The position numbers were made by a program, and so were the translations under genes. From positions 186,001-250,000 of the forward strand of contig CAXUKO010000001.1 of NCBI GenBank assembly GCA_964251665.1: DNA of 64,000 nt, given 5' to 3'. Below the pieces are notes generated by a model. That model saw nothing but the letters and a program-made list of their open reading frames with translations, ran no database searches and was not told where the DNA came from. Positions 19,812 to 29,362 of the stretch are shown here, piece after piece. Origin of the DNA: JBBQLG01 sp964251665. Its GTDB lineage: Bacteria > Bacteroidota > Bacteroidia > Cytophagales > Spirosomataceae. The number at the start of each line of letters is the position of its first letter. The stretch's first letter is position 1.

Positions 19812-19911
19812 NNNNNNNNNNNNNNNNNNNNNNNNNNNNNNNNNNNNNNNNNNNNNNNNNNNNNNNNNNNNNNNNNNNNNNNNNNNNNNNNNNNNNNNNN
19901 NNNNNNNNNNN
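19812..19911. other. Assembly gap of 100 N inside CRISPR array
   Basis: Exactly 100 N lie between two intact repeats (19783-19811 and 19912-19940). The round size suggests a scaffold placeholder, so the true number of missing spacers is unknown. Confidence 0.97.
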
Positions 19912-21849
19912 GTATCAATCGCACCTGCGGGTATTGAAAGATGGACAGCAACTACTGGAAATGAAGCAAAGTGTGGTATCAATCGCACCTGCGGGTATTG
20001 AAAGTGCAGCGGCGGCGGCAGGGGATTATTGACCGGGCTGCGTATCAATCGCACCTGCGGGTATTGAAAGCAGGTGTACCGACCGGGATCGTCGCCCGGT
20101 ACACCTGGTATCAATCGCACCTGCGGGTATTGAAAGTTAAAAGGCTTATTAGTTTTATTAGGAAGATCAATAGTATCAATCGCACCTGCGGGTATTGAAA
20201 GGTTTGTGAGGCCGGGCGAAGGTGATAAAAGCACGTCGTATCAATCGCACCTGCGGGTATTGAAAGATGGCAACGTATCGACCGGCATACGGAAATAACA
20301 GCGCGTATCAATCGCACCTGCGGGTATTGAAAGCAAGCCTATTACAGTTGTCTGTTCTCGCTGCGGGCGGTATCAATCGCACCTGCGGGTATTGAAAGCC
20401 GGTAGTCGGCTACGACCCGACCGTTTCCAAAACCGGGGTATCAATCGCACCTGCGGGTATTGAAAGTTGAAATGGTTGTTGACATCACCAATGCGCTTAA
20501 CCAGTATCAATCGCACCTGCGGGTATTGAAAGTTGATCACGCTGGCACTGATGCCTGAACTAACGCCTGCGTATCAATCGCACCTGCGGGTATTGAAAGA
20601 TGGCTCGACCGATGAGGATGTGGTTGTCAACGCGCTGTATCAATCGCACCTGCGGGTATTGAAAGGTTTTCAGGTAGTAGCAGGTCTGTCATATCGTGTT
20701 GTGTATCAATCGCACCTGCGGGTATTGAAAGGTATGCCGCCTGAACAGGGGCCTGCATCCGGTTGAGTATCAATCGCACCTGCGGGTATTGAAAGAAAAA
20801 AGGCAGTAGTTATTAAGCCCGCACCTTTCGGTATCAATCGCACCTGCGGGTATTGAAAGCGCACCACCCCGGCTTCCTACGCGGGCAGTCTGTCTGTATC
20901 AATCGCACCTGCGGGTATTGAAAGGAGGCCATACTTCTTTAGCCCGTATTCAATTCGGGCGTATCAATCGCACCTGCGGGTATTGAAAGCAAGGCTATTC
21001 TTCGTTACTGGGCGTCGCATCTGGAGTATCAATCGCACCTGCGGGTATTGAAAGTGCGGGTTTGGTACGTACAGGCTGGCGACCAGGGCGCGTATCAATC
21101 GCACCTGCGGGTATTGAAAGGGGTGGTGGTGCCCTGCACGAGAATATCGCGGAAGGTGTATCAATCGCACCTGCGGGTATTGAAAGTTTCACGCTACGGG
21201 GCATTTCGGTTGTCCGATCTATACGTATCAATCGCACCTGCGGGTATTGAAAGTCCAGCTAGGGTTCAAATAGTACTCATCCGCCATCAGTATCAATCGC
21301 ACCTGCGGGTATTGAAAGTTGCTTCTTGACGAAGCCAGCGGCCTGAAGCGCCGAACGTATCAATCGCACCTGCGGGTATTGAAAGTGAAGTATTGCCCCC
21401 GACTTTGCGTAAAGTGTCGTAGGTATCAATCGCACCTGCGGGTATTGAAAGCTGGTAACGGGAATGCCTTACGCAGGGACCGACACGGCGTATCAATCGC
21501 ACCTGCGGGTATTGAAAGGAGATTCTCCTTCATATCCTTTAATAACCCGTTGCCGGGTATCAATCGCACCTGCGGGTATTGAAAGTTTTTGTTGCCGTGA
21601 CGTTAGTTTCAAGCACGTAACGTATCAATCGCACCTGCGGGTATTGAAAGTACTTGCCAAATGGATAGTTTACGGCGAAGTGGTCAAGTATCAATCGCAC
21701 CTGCGGGTATTGAAAGCAGAAACATTTCCTCAACCCGTTCGTAGACGCCCCGAGTATCAATCGCACCTGCGGGTATTGAAAGCTCAAGACAGCACGTATT
21801 ACGCCCGCTACCACGAATCCGTATCAATCGCACCTGCGGGTATTGAAAG

Positions 21850-21887
21850 TTGGGTATGATAACCGTTTTAAGCGTGTAGGCACCCGC
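21850..21887 (+). repeat. Duplicated spacer (copy 1; copy 2 at 22374-22411)
   Basis: The 38-bp spacer TTGGGTATGATAACC... at 21850-21887 is identical to the spacer at 22374-22411, eight repeat units away. The spacers on either side of the two copies differ, so it is not a simple block duplication. Confidence 0.92.
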
Positions 21888-23389
21888 GTATCAATCGCAC
21901 CTGCGGGTATTGAAAGTTTTGGTTAGTTCCTCGATGGGTTTGTGGGTGCCGGTATCAATCGCACCTGCGGGTATTGAAAGCGTAGGGCTGCGCTTTCAGA
22001 TGATTCGTCCAGAGTTCGTATCAATCGCACCTGCGGGTATTGAAAGTGAACACCATGTTCGTCATCACGGAGGCCTCGGGCAGTATCAATCGCACCTGCG
22101 GGTATTGAAAGTCGTGGCCCAAAACCTGTCCGGCATGTTTTAATCAATGTATCAATCGCACCTGCGGGTATTGAAAGTAGTGCCAGCTCGCCAATGGCTT
22201 TACGGTTGTCTTCCGTATCAATCGCACCTGCGGGTATTGAAAGTTTGAGGTTACCCGATGCAACCGGTTCGGGGCCAAGTATCAATCGCACCTGCGGGTA
22301 TTGAAAGTACGCTGCCCAATGGCGACTCCATCTACTCAACCAACGTATCAATCGCACCTGCGGGTATTGAAAGTTGGGTATGATAACCGTTTTAAGCGTG
22401 TAGGCACCCGCGTATCAATCGCACCTGCGGGTATTGAAAGTAGGCTTCACCGATCAATAGTTCATACTCATTCTGGTATCAATCGCACCTGCGGGTATTG
22501 AAAGCTGCCCTCAACCATCATCAGCGTCGGCGGCAGAATGTGTATCAATCGCACCTGCGGGTATTGAAAGTAGGTTTGTTGCCTTGCCGCCTGTCGATGC
22601 AATGCGGGTATCAATCGCACCTGCGGGTATTGAAAGCTGGCGATGTGGTAGCCGTACATGGGTTCTTTGCGGGTATCAATCGCACCTGCGGGTATTGAAA
22701 GTTTTTAACCGGGTCGTCGCTCCACCAGTTGTGCATCCCGTATCAATCGCACCTGCGGGTATTGAAAGTTATCAGCAGAAGGCCGAAACTCGTCAGACGA
22801 AAGTATCAATCGCACCTGCGGGTATTGAAAGCAAAGAATGATGTAGGCGTAGATACCCAGACGCAGGCCGTATCAATCGCACCTGCGGGTATTGAAAGTA
22901 GTATTTATCTACATAGTCAAGCTGCTGAACGGCGGTGTATCAATCGCACCTGCGGGTATTGAAAGGCTGGAATATTGATAGCCATTCTGTAAGTGCCACG
23001 TATCAATCGCACCTGCGGGTATTGAAAGTAGTTTCCAGCAATAGCATTTCAGCAGGCAGCAACGTATCAATCGCACCTGCGGGTATTGAAAGGAAGGTGT
23101 TGGGGTTGGTGCCGGTCAGGTTCTGATGTATCAATCGCACCTGCGGGTATTGAAAGCTTCGTAGCTTTCGACTTCTACAAACTGAATGTACGTATCAATC
23201 GCACCTGCGGGTATTGAAAGTTGGCGAGTACAGGGCATTTACACTTAGCCGGAATATTGTATCAATCGCACCTGCGGGTATTGAAATACTGTCTATTGCT
23301 TTTTCATATCTGGATCAGGCTGACATCAACCGGCCCCTGTTATGGCATTATTACGCTACATACACAGATGTGTACATAAATTAAGCCAC

Positions 23390-23427
23390 CAATTCGGCGT
23401 GTACATAAATGTGTATACGCCGAATTG
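23390..23427. repeat. Inverted repeat beyond array end
   Basis: Arms 23390-23404 (CAATTCGGCGTGTAC) and 23413-23427 pair with one mismatch. GTGTACATAAAT occurs inside it and again about 30 bases upstream (near 23370). The stretch 23288-23471 holds no gene. It may end transcription from the array or from the leftward gene at 23472, or be a protein site related to the GTGTAC motifs at the element ends. Confidence 0.6.
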
Positions 23428-23471
23428 AATATATCTTGTTCAGCACTGATGACTAAAATTTTAGGAGCTTT

Positions 23472-23681
23472 TTATGATTGCTGTTGCCCGTACAATTTCT
23501 CAATTACTTCTGCAATCTTGAAATTTTCGTACTCACAAAATTGTGAAAGCGTCAGTGGTTGATCGGGTTGTAGCCCTAATGCAACTCTGGTATTATGATA
23601 TCGTTTCCGGGCAGATGTATAGGAGTAAAAGCCACTGAAGATCCTTTTGTATTCTTTCGGACGCAGAATAATTTCATGCAT
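23472..23681 (-). CDS. Small protein of unknown function in element
   Basis: A 69-residue charged protein, MHEIILRPKEYKRIFSGFYS then YTSARKRYHNTRVALGLQPD. The end is helical (LSQFCEYENFKIAEVIEKLY). The TLSQFCEYENF pattern resembles a short HTH-type helix pair often seen in small Bacteroidota mobile-element proteins, but I do not recognise a family. It is followed downstream by the inverted repeat at 23390. Between it and the next gene (23682-23825) nothing is seen. It could be a small DNA-binding accessory factor. Confidence 0.55.
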   Translation of the reverse strand: MHEIILRPKEYKRIFSGFYSYTSARKRYHNTRVALGLQPDQPLTLSQFCEYENFKIAEVIEKLYGQQQS

Positions 23682-23825
23682 GGGCTATGTTCTGGATAGA
23701 AATGTTGCATATATCGTGTTACACATGTAAGAGAACTGAAAATATACCATGTTTCCCAGTTCTTATAGCATTTCTCATTTTTTAGTCTTCTAAGCCGTTT
23801 CTAAAGATGTTGACTCAATAGAAAA

Positions 23826-24776
23826 TCAAAGAACGCGTAATTCTCGTCCTACTTCACCAAAGCGGTTCTTTTCTGTCACCGCAACTCCTTTTTCTACCCG
23901 GACTATCATATCGACTTCATGGCCCCAGGAACCGTCGCCCCGGTACTGTTGGCCGTCTTTCTGAGCATGTGTGATAAAAATGTGCGAGAACGTTTTCTCT
24001 AAGGCAGGTAAACGGAAGTCGTTGGCGGCTGCATTCACATAGAAGGGCGTAATCCCCAACTTAGTCACGCTATCATAGAAAATTGCTTTGTACGGTGATA
24101 ACGCCAGGCCGCCAGCCGGGTGTACCAATCGTTTCCATTCCGATTCGTTTTGCGGTAGCCGGTTAAGAAACATACACCGATCCGCGTTCGGTATACTCAG
24201 GGTGCGCCGTTGTTTATCCAGCAGAGTTGGGCTACCCAAAGCTTCTTCACCCGCGATATAGAGTAATGAGTGTTTGGACGCGATTTCATTGGCCAGTTTC
24301 ATACAAAAGGTAGACTTCCCGCTACCTGGCAGACCCCAGACCAACATTTTAAACGGGTAGCAAACTGGCCCCAGAAAAGCGGTAAAGTCAGCAGACAATC
24401 CAGCTTTATCTACGAGTAACTTCGCCGTAGAATCATTGAGCGACGTGCCTGCCTTCAGCACTTGTAATGGACTACTGGTTGGGGTAGTAGCATTATTGGC
24501 CCCTGATGATTTAGGGCCCTGAAAAGAATGCTCTACCATCGTAACCAGTAAATCCAGCCCTTTTTTAGCCGCGTATGTGCCAAGACTATTACCGCCAGAG
24601 CGGGGTATTGTCCGCCTTTGTCCGGCTTTGTCCGCGCTTACGATCGGTTTCATGCCTGAAAGGGAAGTTTCGCCATGCCGTTTGTAATACTTCCGGCAGG
24701 CATCGGAGCAAAAGCGCCGACTAATGTTGCCGCTAAAAGATTTGCCGCAGTTCTGACAGTTGTTGTCGTGAGCCAT
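23826..24776 (-). CDS. Zinc-ribbon RecA-fold ATPase
   Basis: A 316-residue protein starting at MAHDNNCQNCGKSF. The N-terminal zinc-ribbon-like motif is CxxC...CSDAC (residues 7-27, ending KYYKRH). After a low-complexity linker, the ATPase core has Walker A GLPGSGKSTFCMKLA (about 160) and Walker B AIFYDSVTKLG. The RadA/KaiC-like end is IFITHAQKDGQQYRGDGSWG. An upstream in-frame ATG at 24950 is rejected because the extra 58 residues are poor and would overlap the promoter region. Such ATPases are common in Bacteroidota mobile elements, probably acting in replication or DNA maintenance. It is second in a leftward pair with the ATPase at 24904. Confidence 0.7.
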   Translation of the reverse strand: MAHDNNCQNCGKSFSGNISRRFCSDACRKYYKRHGETSLSGMKPIVSADKAGQRRTIPRSGGNSLGTYAAKKGLDLLVTMVEHSFQGPKSSGANNATTPTSSPLQVLKAGTSLNDSTAKLLVDKAGLSADFTAFLGPVCYPFKMLVWGLPGSGKSTFCMKLANEIASKHSLLYIAGEEALGSPTLLDKQRRTLSIPNADRCMFLNRLPQNESEWKRLVHPAGGLALSPYKAIFYDSVTKLGITPFYVNAAANDFRLPALEKTFSHIFITHAQKDGQQYRGDGSWGHEVDMIVRVEKGVAVTEKNRFGEVGRELRVL

Positions 24777-24903
24777 TATGATTGTAGTCGAAGTGAGAGA
24801 TGTTCGCAGTTCGCAAAGCCCTTTAAGAGCCTTTGCGAATGCGAACGTTAAAATGGATGATGGTGTACACGACTGGTTCGATTGACTTTTGTGGTGTACA
24901 TGG

Positions 24904-26022
24904 CTATTCAGCCGCAAGTTTGTAATAAGCTTTCCGATCACGGGTATCACGGTGCAGAAAGCCTTCCTTCGTCAGTTCAGCCAGCCGGTCCTCCAGGGTA
25001 CGCTTACCACACTCAAAAGCGGTCGTCAACAAGTCAATCAATTCCTCTTTGGCTAACGCCTTCGTTAGATTTTCGCGTAGCCACTCTTTCACTTCAGCCG
25101 GGGCACCCTTTGTGATGCGTTTATCCTGTTGTTCTCGCACAAACGTAGCATCGGCCATAACCAGGTTCCTGGCTTCATCGGAGTAGCGTAGATAAACCGG
25201 CTCTAACGTTCGGGTATTGCGGGAGTGCAAAAACTTAAGCCGGATCAGGTCGGTATCATTGCCTTTACCATCCTTCTCGAAGCCAATCTGTATGACCTGG
25301 GAGGCTTTATTGACGACCTCTGTCCCTAAATGGCCCCTGGCTTTATCACCCCCACCGGGGTTTTCATGAATGACACAGATGAACGTCACGTCTTGATTAT
25401 TGACCATTACATTCATCAAATCAATCATCTTCATCGTCTCACGGGGGTCGTTGAAGTTCTCCACACAGTCCGTCAGCACATCAAGCACGATGACGAGGTG
25501 GCCTTCATGAGATTGGCGAAAATGCATTAGATATTCTTCGAGCGCGTTAAACCGTTCGGCCCGATTAATATCAATTAGGCTGATAAAATCAAGGTTCGGT
25601 ACGTCATCCACCTGCTGATAACCCGACGAAAGTTTAATGCGTTGAATGGCGGCCGGAAACTGGTCGTTCTGATTACGCTCACTATCCGCGTATAGCAGCG
25701 AAAATCGACCATAACTGGTTTGGCGAAACCCAATCCTTTCTTGATCAAGCACTTTATTGAGGAGTACGGCGCTTATATTTTCTGTGAGCCGGGATTTATG
25801 TACGCCTTTACGCCCCTGAATGACATTGATGGTATTAGGAAAGATGCACCCCTGGCCCAGCGAAGAGATAATTGGCTGCGCGAAAACGATCATCTCTCGA
25901 CTCCGTATACGGAGTTTTTCGCGCGTAGCCTGTATAATGCGCAGGTTGGCGGAGGTTTCTTTAGGTAGCACGTCAGTGGGGGCACTATATTGGTCGCCGT
26001 ATTTGTGGAGAAATTCAGACAT
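24904..26022 (-). CDS. RepA-like RecA-fold ATPase with winged-helix tail
   Basis: A 372-residue AAA/RecA-fold protein. The nucleotide loop is VIQGRKGVHKSRLTENI, where His replaces the usual second Gly of Walker A. Walker B is VIVLDVLTDCVEN, followed by FICVIHENPGGGDKARGHLG as in RepA/DnaB-like helicases. The last ~60 residues (LIDLLTTAFECGKRTLEDRL) look like a winged helix. A likely role is replication or maintenance of the excised element. It starts eight bases inside the end of the preceding gene (26015), so they are probably one operon. Confidence 0.72.
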   Translation of the reverse strand: MSEFLHKYGDQYSAPTDVLPKETSANLRIIQATREKLRIRSREMIVFAQPIISSLGQGCIFPNTINVIQGRKGVHKSRLTENISAVLLNKVLDQERIGFRQTSYGRFSLLYADSERNQNDQFPAAIQRIKLSSGYQQVDDVPNLDFISLIDINRAERFNALEEYLMHFRQSHEGHLVIVLDVLTDCVENFNDPRETMKMIDLMNVMVNNQDVTFICVIHENPGGGDKARGHLGTEVVNKASQVIQIGFEKDGKGNDTDLIRLKFLHSRNTRTLEPVYLRYSDEARNLVMADATFVREQQDKRITKGAPAEVKEWLRENLTKALAKEELIDLLTTAFECGKRTLEDRLAELTKEGFLHRDTRDRKAYYKLAAE

Positions 26023-26527
26023 GGTTAGTTAGTTGTTTTTTGATTTGCTCGTGGTACAAGTTGATCCAGAAGACCACTTCCTTACGGACCTTATCCAATT
26101 CGGTCTGCTGCTCCTGAATGAGCCTTTGTTTTAGCTGGTCATTGGCCCAAAGGCCCCAATACAGTCCGGCCATACGGGCCGTTTCGTCCATATAGGCCTC
26201 TCCTAAGCTGTTGATTAAGAGCAATAGGCCCGCCATCAACTTTATCTCTTCTCGTAATGATTCGCGGTAACGGAACTGCTGTTGAGTTAACTCAGTGACT
26301 GGGGACAGCTCTAATTTTTCGAGATGCTTTTGTTTGCGAATTAGAAGTTTATCAAGGTGCAGTATTTCCCGGTCCATGACAGTTTGGAAGAAAGCCACCG
26401 TGCAGGTAACTGCCGACTTCTGGCATTTAGATCGGCACAAGCATACAGGTACGTCGGGAGCCGTGGATTGATCTACGCTCTGGCTGATTGGCCCAACGTT
26501 GGGCCGATGAGGGCTGGATTGATTCAT
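26015..26527 (-). CDS. Unknown coiled-coil element protein
   Basis: From the ATG at 26527 this gives a 170-residue protein MNQSSPHRPNVGPI. An earlier ATG at 26581 would overlap the HTH gene by 41 bases and adds a low-quality stretch. The N-terminus has a Cys cluster (VCLCRSKCQKSAVTC). The rest is strongly helical, with coiled-coil patterns (KLLIRKQKHLEKLEL and LIQEQQTELDKVRKEVVFWI). No family is recognised. It overlaps the ATPase gene by eight bases and follows the excisionase-like gene, so it belongs to the mobility operon. Confidence 0.6.
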   Translation of the reverse strand: MNQSSPHRPNVGPISQSVDQSTAPDVPVCLCRSKCQKSAVTCTVAFFQTVMDREILHLDKLLIRKQKHLEKLELSPVTELTQQQFRYRESLREEIKLMAGLLLLINSLGEAYMDETARMAGLYWGLWANDQLKQRLIQEQQTELDKVRKEVVFWINLYHEQIKKQLTNHV

Positions 26528-26540
26528 CGGATAACGCGGC

Positions 26541-26813
26541 CTATTTGCTTGGGATTGGTTTGTTCGCTGCCAGTACTTCACTTTTGAGGTAGCGAACCTG
26601 GTTACCGATGCGACGTGGGGCGAGAATGCCTTTTTTGCTCCAATCCCACACGGTCACTTTCGACACTTTCAATAGACAAGCTGTCTCAGTAGGGGTAAGT
26701 AATTCATCTTCTTTCGTGGTCTGTGGGGGTTGAGCCACGCTACGCTGAACCGCCAGCATAAGATTTTCGAGCCGATCTAAGTGGCTCTCGATTGTGATAA
26801 AGGGATTGCTCAT
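26541..26813 (-). CDS. Excisionase-like helix-turn-helix protein
   Basis: A 90-residue protein with a MerR/excisionase-type HTH at about 40-85: LTPTETACLLKVSKVTVWDW then SKKGILAPRRIGNQVRYLKS. Proteins of this shape (HTH_17) are frequent in Bacteroidota integrative elements, where they act as directionality factors or regulators of the mobility operon. It lies two genes from the integrase and heads the ATPase operon. The 90 bases upstream contain a T-rich stretch but no clear -7 box. Confidence 0.8.
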   Translation of the reverse strand: MSNPFITIESHLDRLENLMLAVQRSVAQPPQTTKEDELLTPTETACLLKVSKVTVWDWSKKGILAPRRIGNQVRYLKSEVLAANKPIPSK

Positions 26814-26902
26814 TGTCCTGTTTTTTTATTACAGGGCAAAGGTCAGGAGGGGATTAAATAGATTTTTAGCTGCCAAAAATCTGCTAAAAATCTGTTAATT
26901 TA

Positions 26903-27814
26903 TTAGGATAAGTGCTTGTCTATAAGTCGCTTATATTTTTCAATCATTTTCAGTTGATTGTCGTTAGCCGCACCGAATTTTATAATATTGCCGTTTAGTG
27001 AGGAACGTTCTCCAATATTGCCGAATGTTGACATCAACGTATGATGAAGCTCAACCTGATTGTCATGCAACGCGTGCTCATCAATGATCTTTAAGTTCTT
27101 AAGAGCAAACAGCATAGCGACTAACTCTCTCGGTTTCTTATTATTCTTAAATAATTTAACGAGGAAAGGAATGAGTTTAACGGCTTGAGATCGAACCTTA
27201 AAATAACTGTCAAATTCGAGAGGTATATCCTCTGTACGTATAGCATTCTTCTTACCATTTGATGTTGGGAAAGATTTTATTTCCTCTTCTATAAAATCGC
27301 AAAAAGCTGACCAAGTGAAGCCTTTGGCATAATCGTCTACTTCAGCATCAACAGCATACAAAAAATTGATCCAGGTTCCTGATTTAGAAAATAACAGGTC
27401 CATCTTTGCCTCTACTGACTTTACGTCCTTTACTGGCTTTATCGACATTGTCTCACGTACCACGCGCTTTACAGATAAGCGCGTGTAACCTATTACAGCT
27501 AAGCTCGCAGCGACTTTGTCTATATTGTCTGTTCGGACAGTCTTCCAATTATTAGTTTCCTGTAGTTTATTAATGGCATCTGTCAATCTTTCCCGTAATA
27601 AATTCTGGTAATCAGCGGTGGGAAGGGATTTTTCAGCCAGCATATCACGCTTTAAAAGCGGCAGGTCCTTTTCCACCTTACCTCTTATTGTTGAAGCAAG
27701 CATGTCTCGCCGATTCTCCTCTGTAAATGGATGGTGCTCATCAAGAATTTTTCCAATCTCCTCGAAATAAGGGTTCGGATTATCGAGAAGATCAAGAATT
27801 TTATGATAATCCAT
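26903..27814 (-). CDS. Unknown element protein next to integrase
   Basis: A 303-residue, Lys-rich, helical protein, with AT-rich codon use unlike the GC-rich chromosomal genes. Nothing catalytic is visible. It starts MDYHKILDLLDNPNPYFEEI and ends MIEKYKRLIDKHLS. The start is 26 bases after the integrase stop, so it is likely co-transcribed with it. Its middle (AVKLIPFLVKLFKNNKKPRE, then LVAMLFALKNLKI) suits a helical DNA- or protein-binding domain. It could be an integrase helper, as such partners are common beside Bacteroidota integrases, but this is inference. Confidence 0.65.
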   Translation of the reverse strand: MDYHKILDLLDNPNPYFEEIGKILDEHHPFTEENRRDMLASTIRGKVEKDLPLLKRDMLAEKSLPTADYQNLLRERLTDAINKLQETNNWKTVRTDNIDKVAASLAVIGYTRLSVKRVVRETMSIKPVKDVKSVEAKMDLLFSKSGTWINFLYAVDAEVDDYAKGFTWSAFCDFIEEEIKSFPTSNGKKNAIRTEDIPLEFDSYFKVRSQAVKLIPFLVKLFKNNKKPRELVAMLFALKNLKIIDEHALHDNQVELHHTLMSTFGNIGERSSLNGNIIKFGAANDNQLKMIEKYKRLIDKHLS

Positions 27815-27840
27815 ATGTGCTAATTATTAAAAATGCCGAC

Positions 27841-29172
27841 TTAAGTAGTCGGTGATGGCTTATGACCGAGATATTGCCGCATCATTCTTAACACTTCTTC
27901 TGCGTCAACTTTAATGTATTTTAGAAATTCGCTCTCCTTTTTATGTCCTGTCAACTTCATTATCAAGTAGATAGGCATTCCTCTTTTGAACATATTAGTA
28001 GCAAAGCTCCGGCGGCCTGTGTGTGTTGTTACAAGCCCCCACTTCTCCACCCCCGTTGATGCACTTCCCCAACCGTCTTCTGTTTTAACCACTGCTTTAC
28101 CACCCTTAGTAACATGTTTTAAGATTCGGTCATTGATATTAGCTAACTGACAAATTTCCTTAAGATATTCGTTGGTTTTTTGGTTCGAGATACCACCGGG
28201 TAAGCAATTATTATACTTTGTCAGTAATTGGGTGACAGCTTCATGAACGATAGGTATCTGTACTCGTCCACCTGTTTTACGCTGACGAAGGTCAAGGTAA
28301 TGGTTGCCGGACTCATCAGTTTTTATGTGCTCAGGTTGTAATGTGGAAAAATCTGAGAAGCGTAGTCCAGTCCATGAGGCAAAAATGAATAAATCTCGGA
28401 CGCGGTCAAGCCTCACATTTTTACTTAGGTCAACATCTAAAATGCGCTGTAACTCAGTTTCGTTAAGATAGATATTGTCCGCATCTTCTCGCATATTGGC
28501 AAATTTGCGGTAAGCTAAGTTAGTAGTAAATTCTTCGTCAACGGCAGCACTCATGAATCCTTTGACATTTTCGACGTATTTGCTCACGTTGTTTGTGGCA
28601 TAGTTGCGGGAAGTTAGCCAGGCTATGAAGGCCTTATAAAAGTGGGCGTCTATGTTATCAAAATTGAGGGTACGAGGGTAGGTTTTGGCAAAGGCCTCTA
28701 AGCCATTGAGTGTCGTTTTATAACGTCTGATGGTATCCGGTGATATGAACCGACCTGTTCTTGCTTTAGAACCACGAACTATACGAGTTGGACAGGTGTC
28801 AATATACCATCGTACGAAGTCTAAAAGCGTCTTTGGTTTTTCTACATCGGGGATTGGGTTCAAGTAGTCGTCGACGCGTTGTTTGACAGTCTCTTTAGTA
28901 AGTGGGACCAGATTCGCTTTCAAGTCGGTGATGATGCTGTCAATCGCCTTTCTTGTACGGCTTAGGTAACCGTTAATCTCATCTTTATCAAAGGCGTCAA
29001 CTACATTCTTCACATGGCCATTCCTATGCCAGTGGGTTGGCAAGACTTTAAAGCCAGTGCCCAGATTGATTCGCTGATTCTCAAACCGGATGGTAGCATT
29101 GATTGGCGTTGGCGTTTTGGCTTTAGGATCACGTAGCAGGTACGTAACATGAGAATCTGATGTACGAGGCAT
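27841..29172 (-). CDS. Tyrosine site-specific integrase
   Basis: A 443-residue phage-type integrase. A SAM-like core-binding domain covers about 110-220 (TLLDFVRWYIDTCPTR). The catalytic set is complete: Arg271 in SWTGLRFSDF, His384 and Arg387 in THTGRRSFAT, His410 in LTGHKKESEF and Tyr419 in LKYIKV. Length and arrangement match Bacteroidota element integrases with an N-terminal arm-binding domain. It lies about 190 bases inside attR and is transcribed away from it. It presumably joins the element to the tRNA-Leu 3' end. Its promoter overlaps an inverted repeat at 29190-29235. Confidence 0.95.
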   Translation of the reverse strand: MPRTSDSHVTYLLRDPKAKTPTPINATIRFENQRINLGTGFKVLPTHWHRNGHVKNVVDAFDKDEINGYLSRTRKAIDSIITDLKANLVPLTKETVKQRVDDYLNPIPDVEKPKTLLDFVRWYIDTCPTRIVRGSKARTGRFISPDTIRRYKTTLNGLEAFAKTYPRTLNFDNIDAHFYKAFIAWLTSRNYATNNVSKYVENVKGFMSAAVDEEFTTNLAYRKFANMREDADNIYLNETELQRILDVDLSKNVRLDRVRDLFIFASWTGLRFSDFSTLQPEHIKTDESGNHYLDLRQRKTGGRVQIPIVHEAVTQLLTKYNNCLPGGISNQKTNEYLKEICQLANINDRILKHVTKGGKAVVKTEDGWGSASTGVEKWGLVTTHTGRRSFATNMFKRGMPIYLIMKLTGHKKESEFLKYIKVDAEEVLRMMRQYLGHKPSPTT

Positions 29173-29189
29173 AATGGCGCGGTCTGTTT

Positions 29190-29235
29190 ATTCCGTACAC
29201 AAATGTAATCTTGTATACGGATATGTGTACGGAAT
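29190..29235 (-). promoter_or_regulatory. Integrase promoter within inverted repeat
   Basis: On the minus strand a -7 box TACATTTG (29207-29200) lies about 28 bases before the integrase ATG. It is flanked by a perfect 11-bp inverted repeat of GTGTACGGAAT (29190-29200 and 29225-29235), with GTATACGG at 29213-29220 between. The layout suits binding by integrase, excisionase or a repressor that would also shut the promoter. Confidence 0.6.
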
Positions 29236-29362
29236 CGCTTAATTATTATTAATAAAATCTAATCCTACTTAATTCCTGTTTTTAGCAAAAACTGCCTCAG
29301 TGATTAAATTAGGCTCTTTATGGCCGTTTACGTCAGAGCTTATAAATAAAAGGATTAAGTAC

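Larger units (their letters stand above)
16120..23287 (+). CRISPR. Type I CRISPR array, at least 109 repeats
   Basis: I count 109 copies of a 29-bp repeat, GTATCAATCGCACCTGC...ATTGAAAG, 57 before and 52 after an assembly gap. Spacers are 34-39 bp. Every copy I read is identical except the last (23259-23287), which ends in T instead of G. That places the old end at the right and the leader at the left. The ATTGAAAG 3' end is the typical type I-B-like handle. Short coding frames that appear here (repeating SIAPAGIE or QYPQVRLI) are by-products of the repeat and not genes. Total spacer number is a minimum because of the gap. Confidence 0.99.

Noticed and set aside
16500..23130. Many open frames on both strands in the array with repeating SIAPAGIE, YQSHLRVLK or QYPQVRLI
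   Set aside because: They are translations of the 29-bp repeat in different frames with random spacer inserts; no start signals or coding character.
16186..23191. Self-targeting spacers against genes of this window
   Set aside because: No match was noticed by eye, but this was not a full comparison; a computed search is required before any claim.
24777..24950. 58-residue N-terminal extension of the zinc-ribbon ATPase
   Set aside because: The extension lacks family likeness, and the zinc-ribbon opens right after the ATG at 24776.
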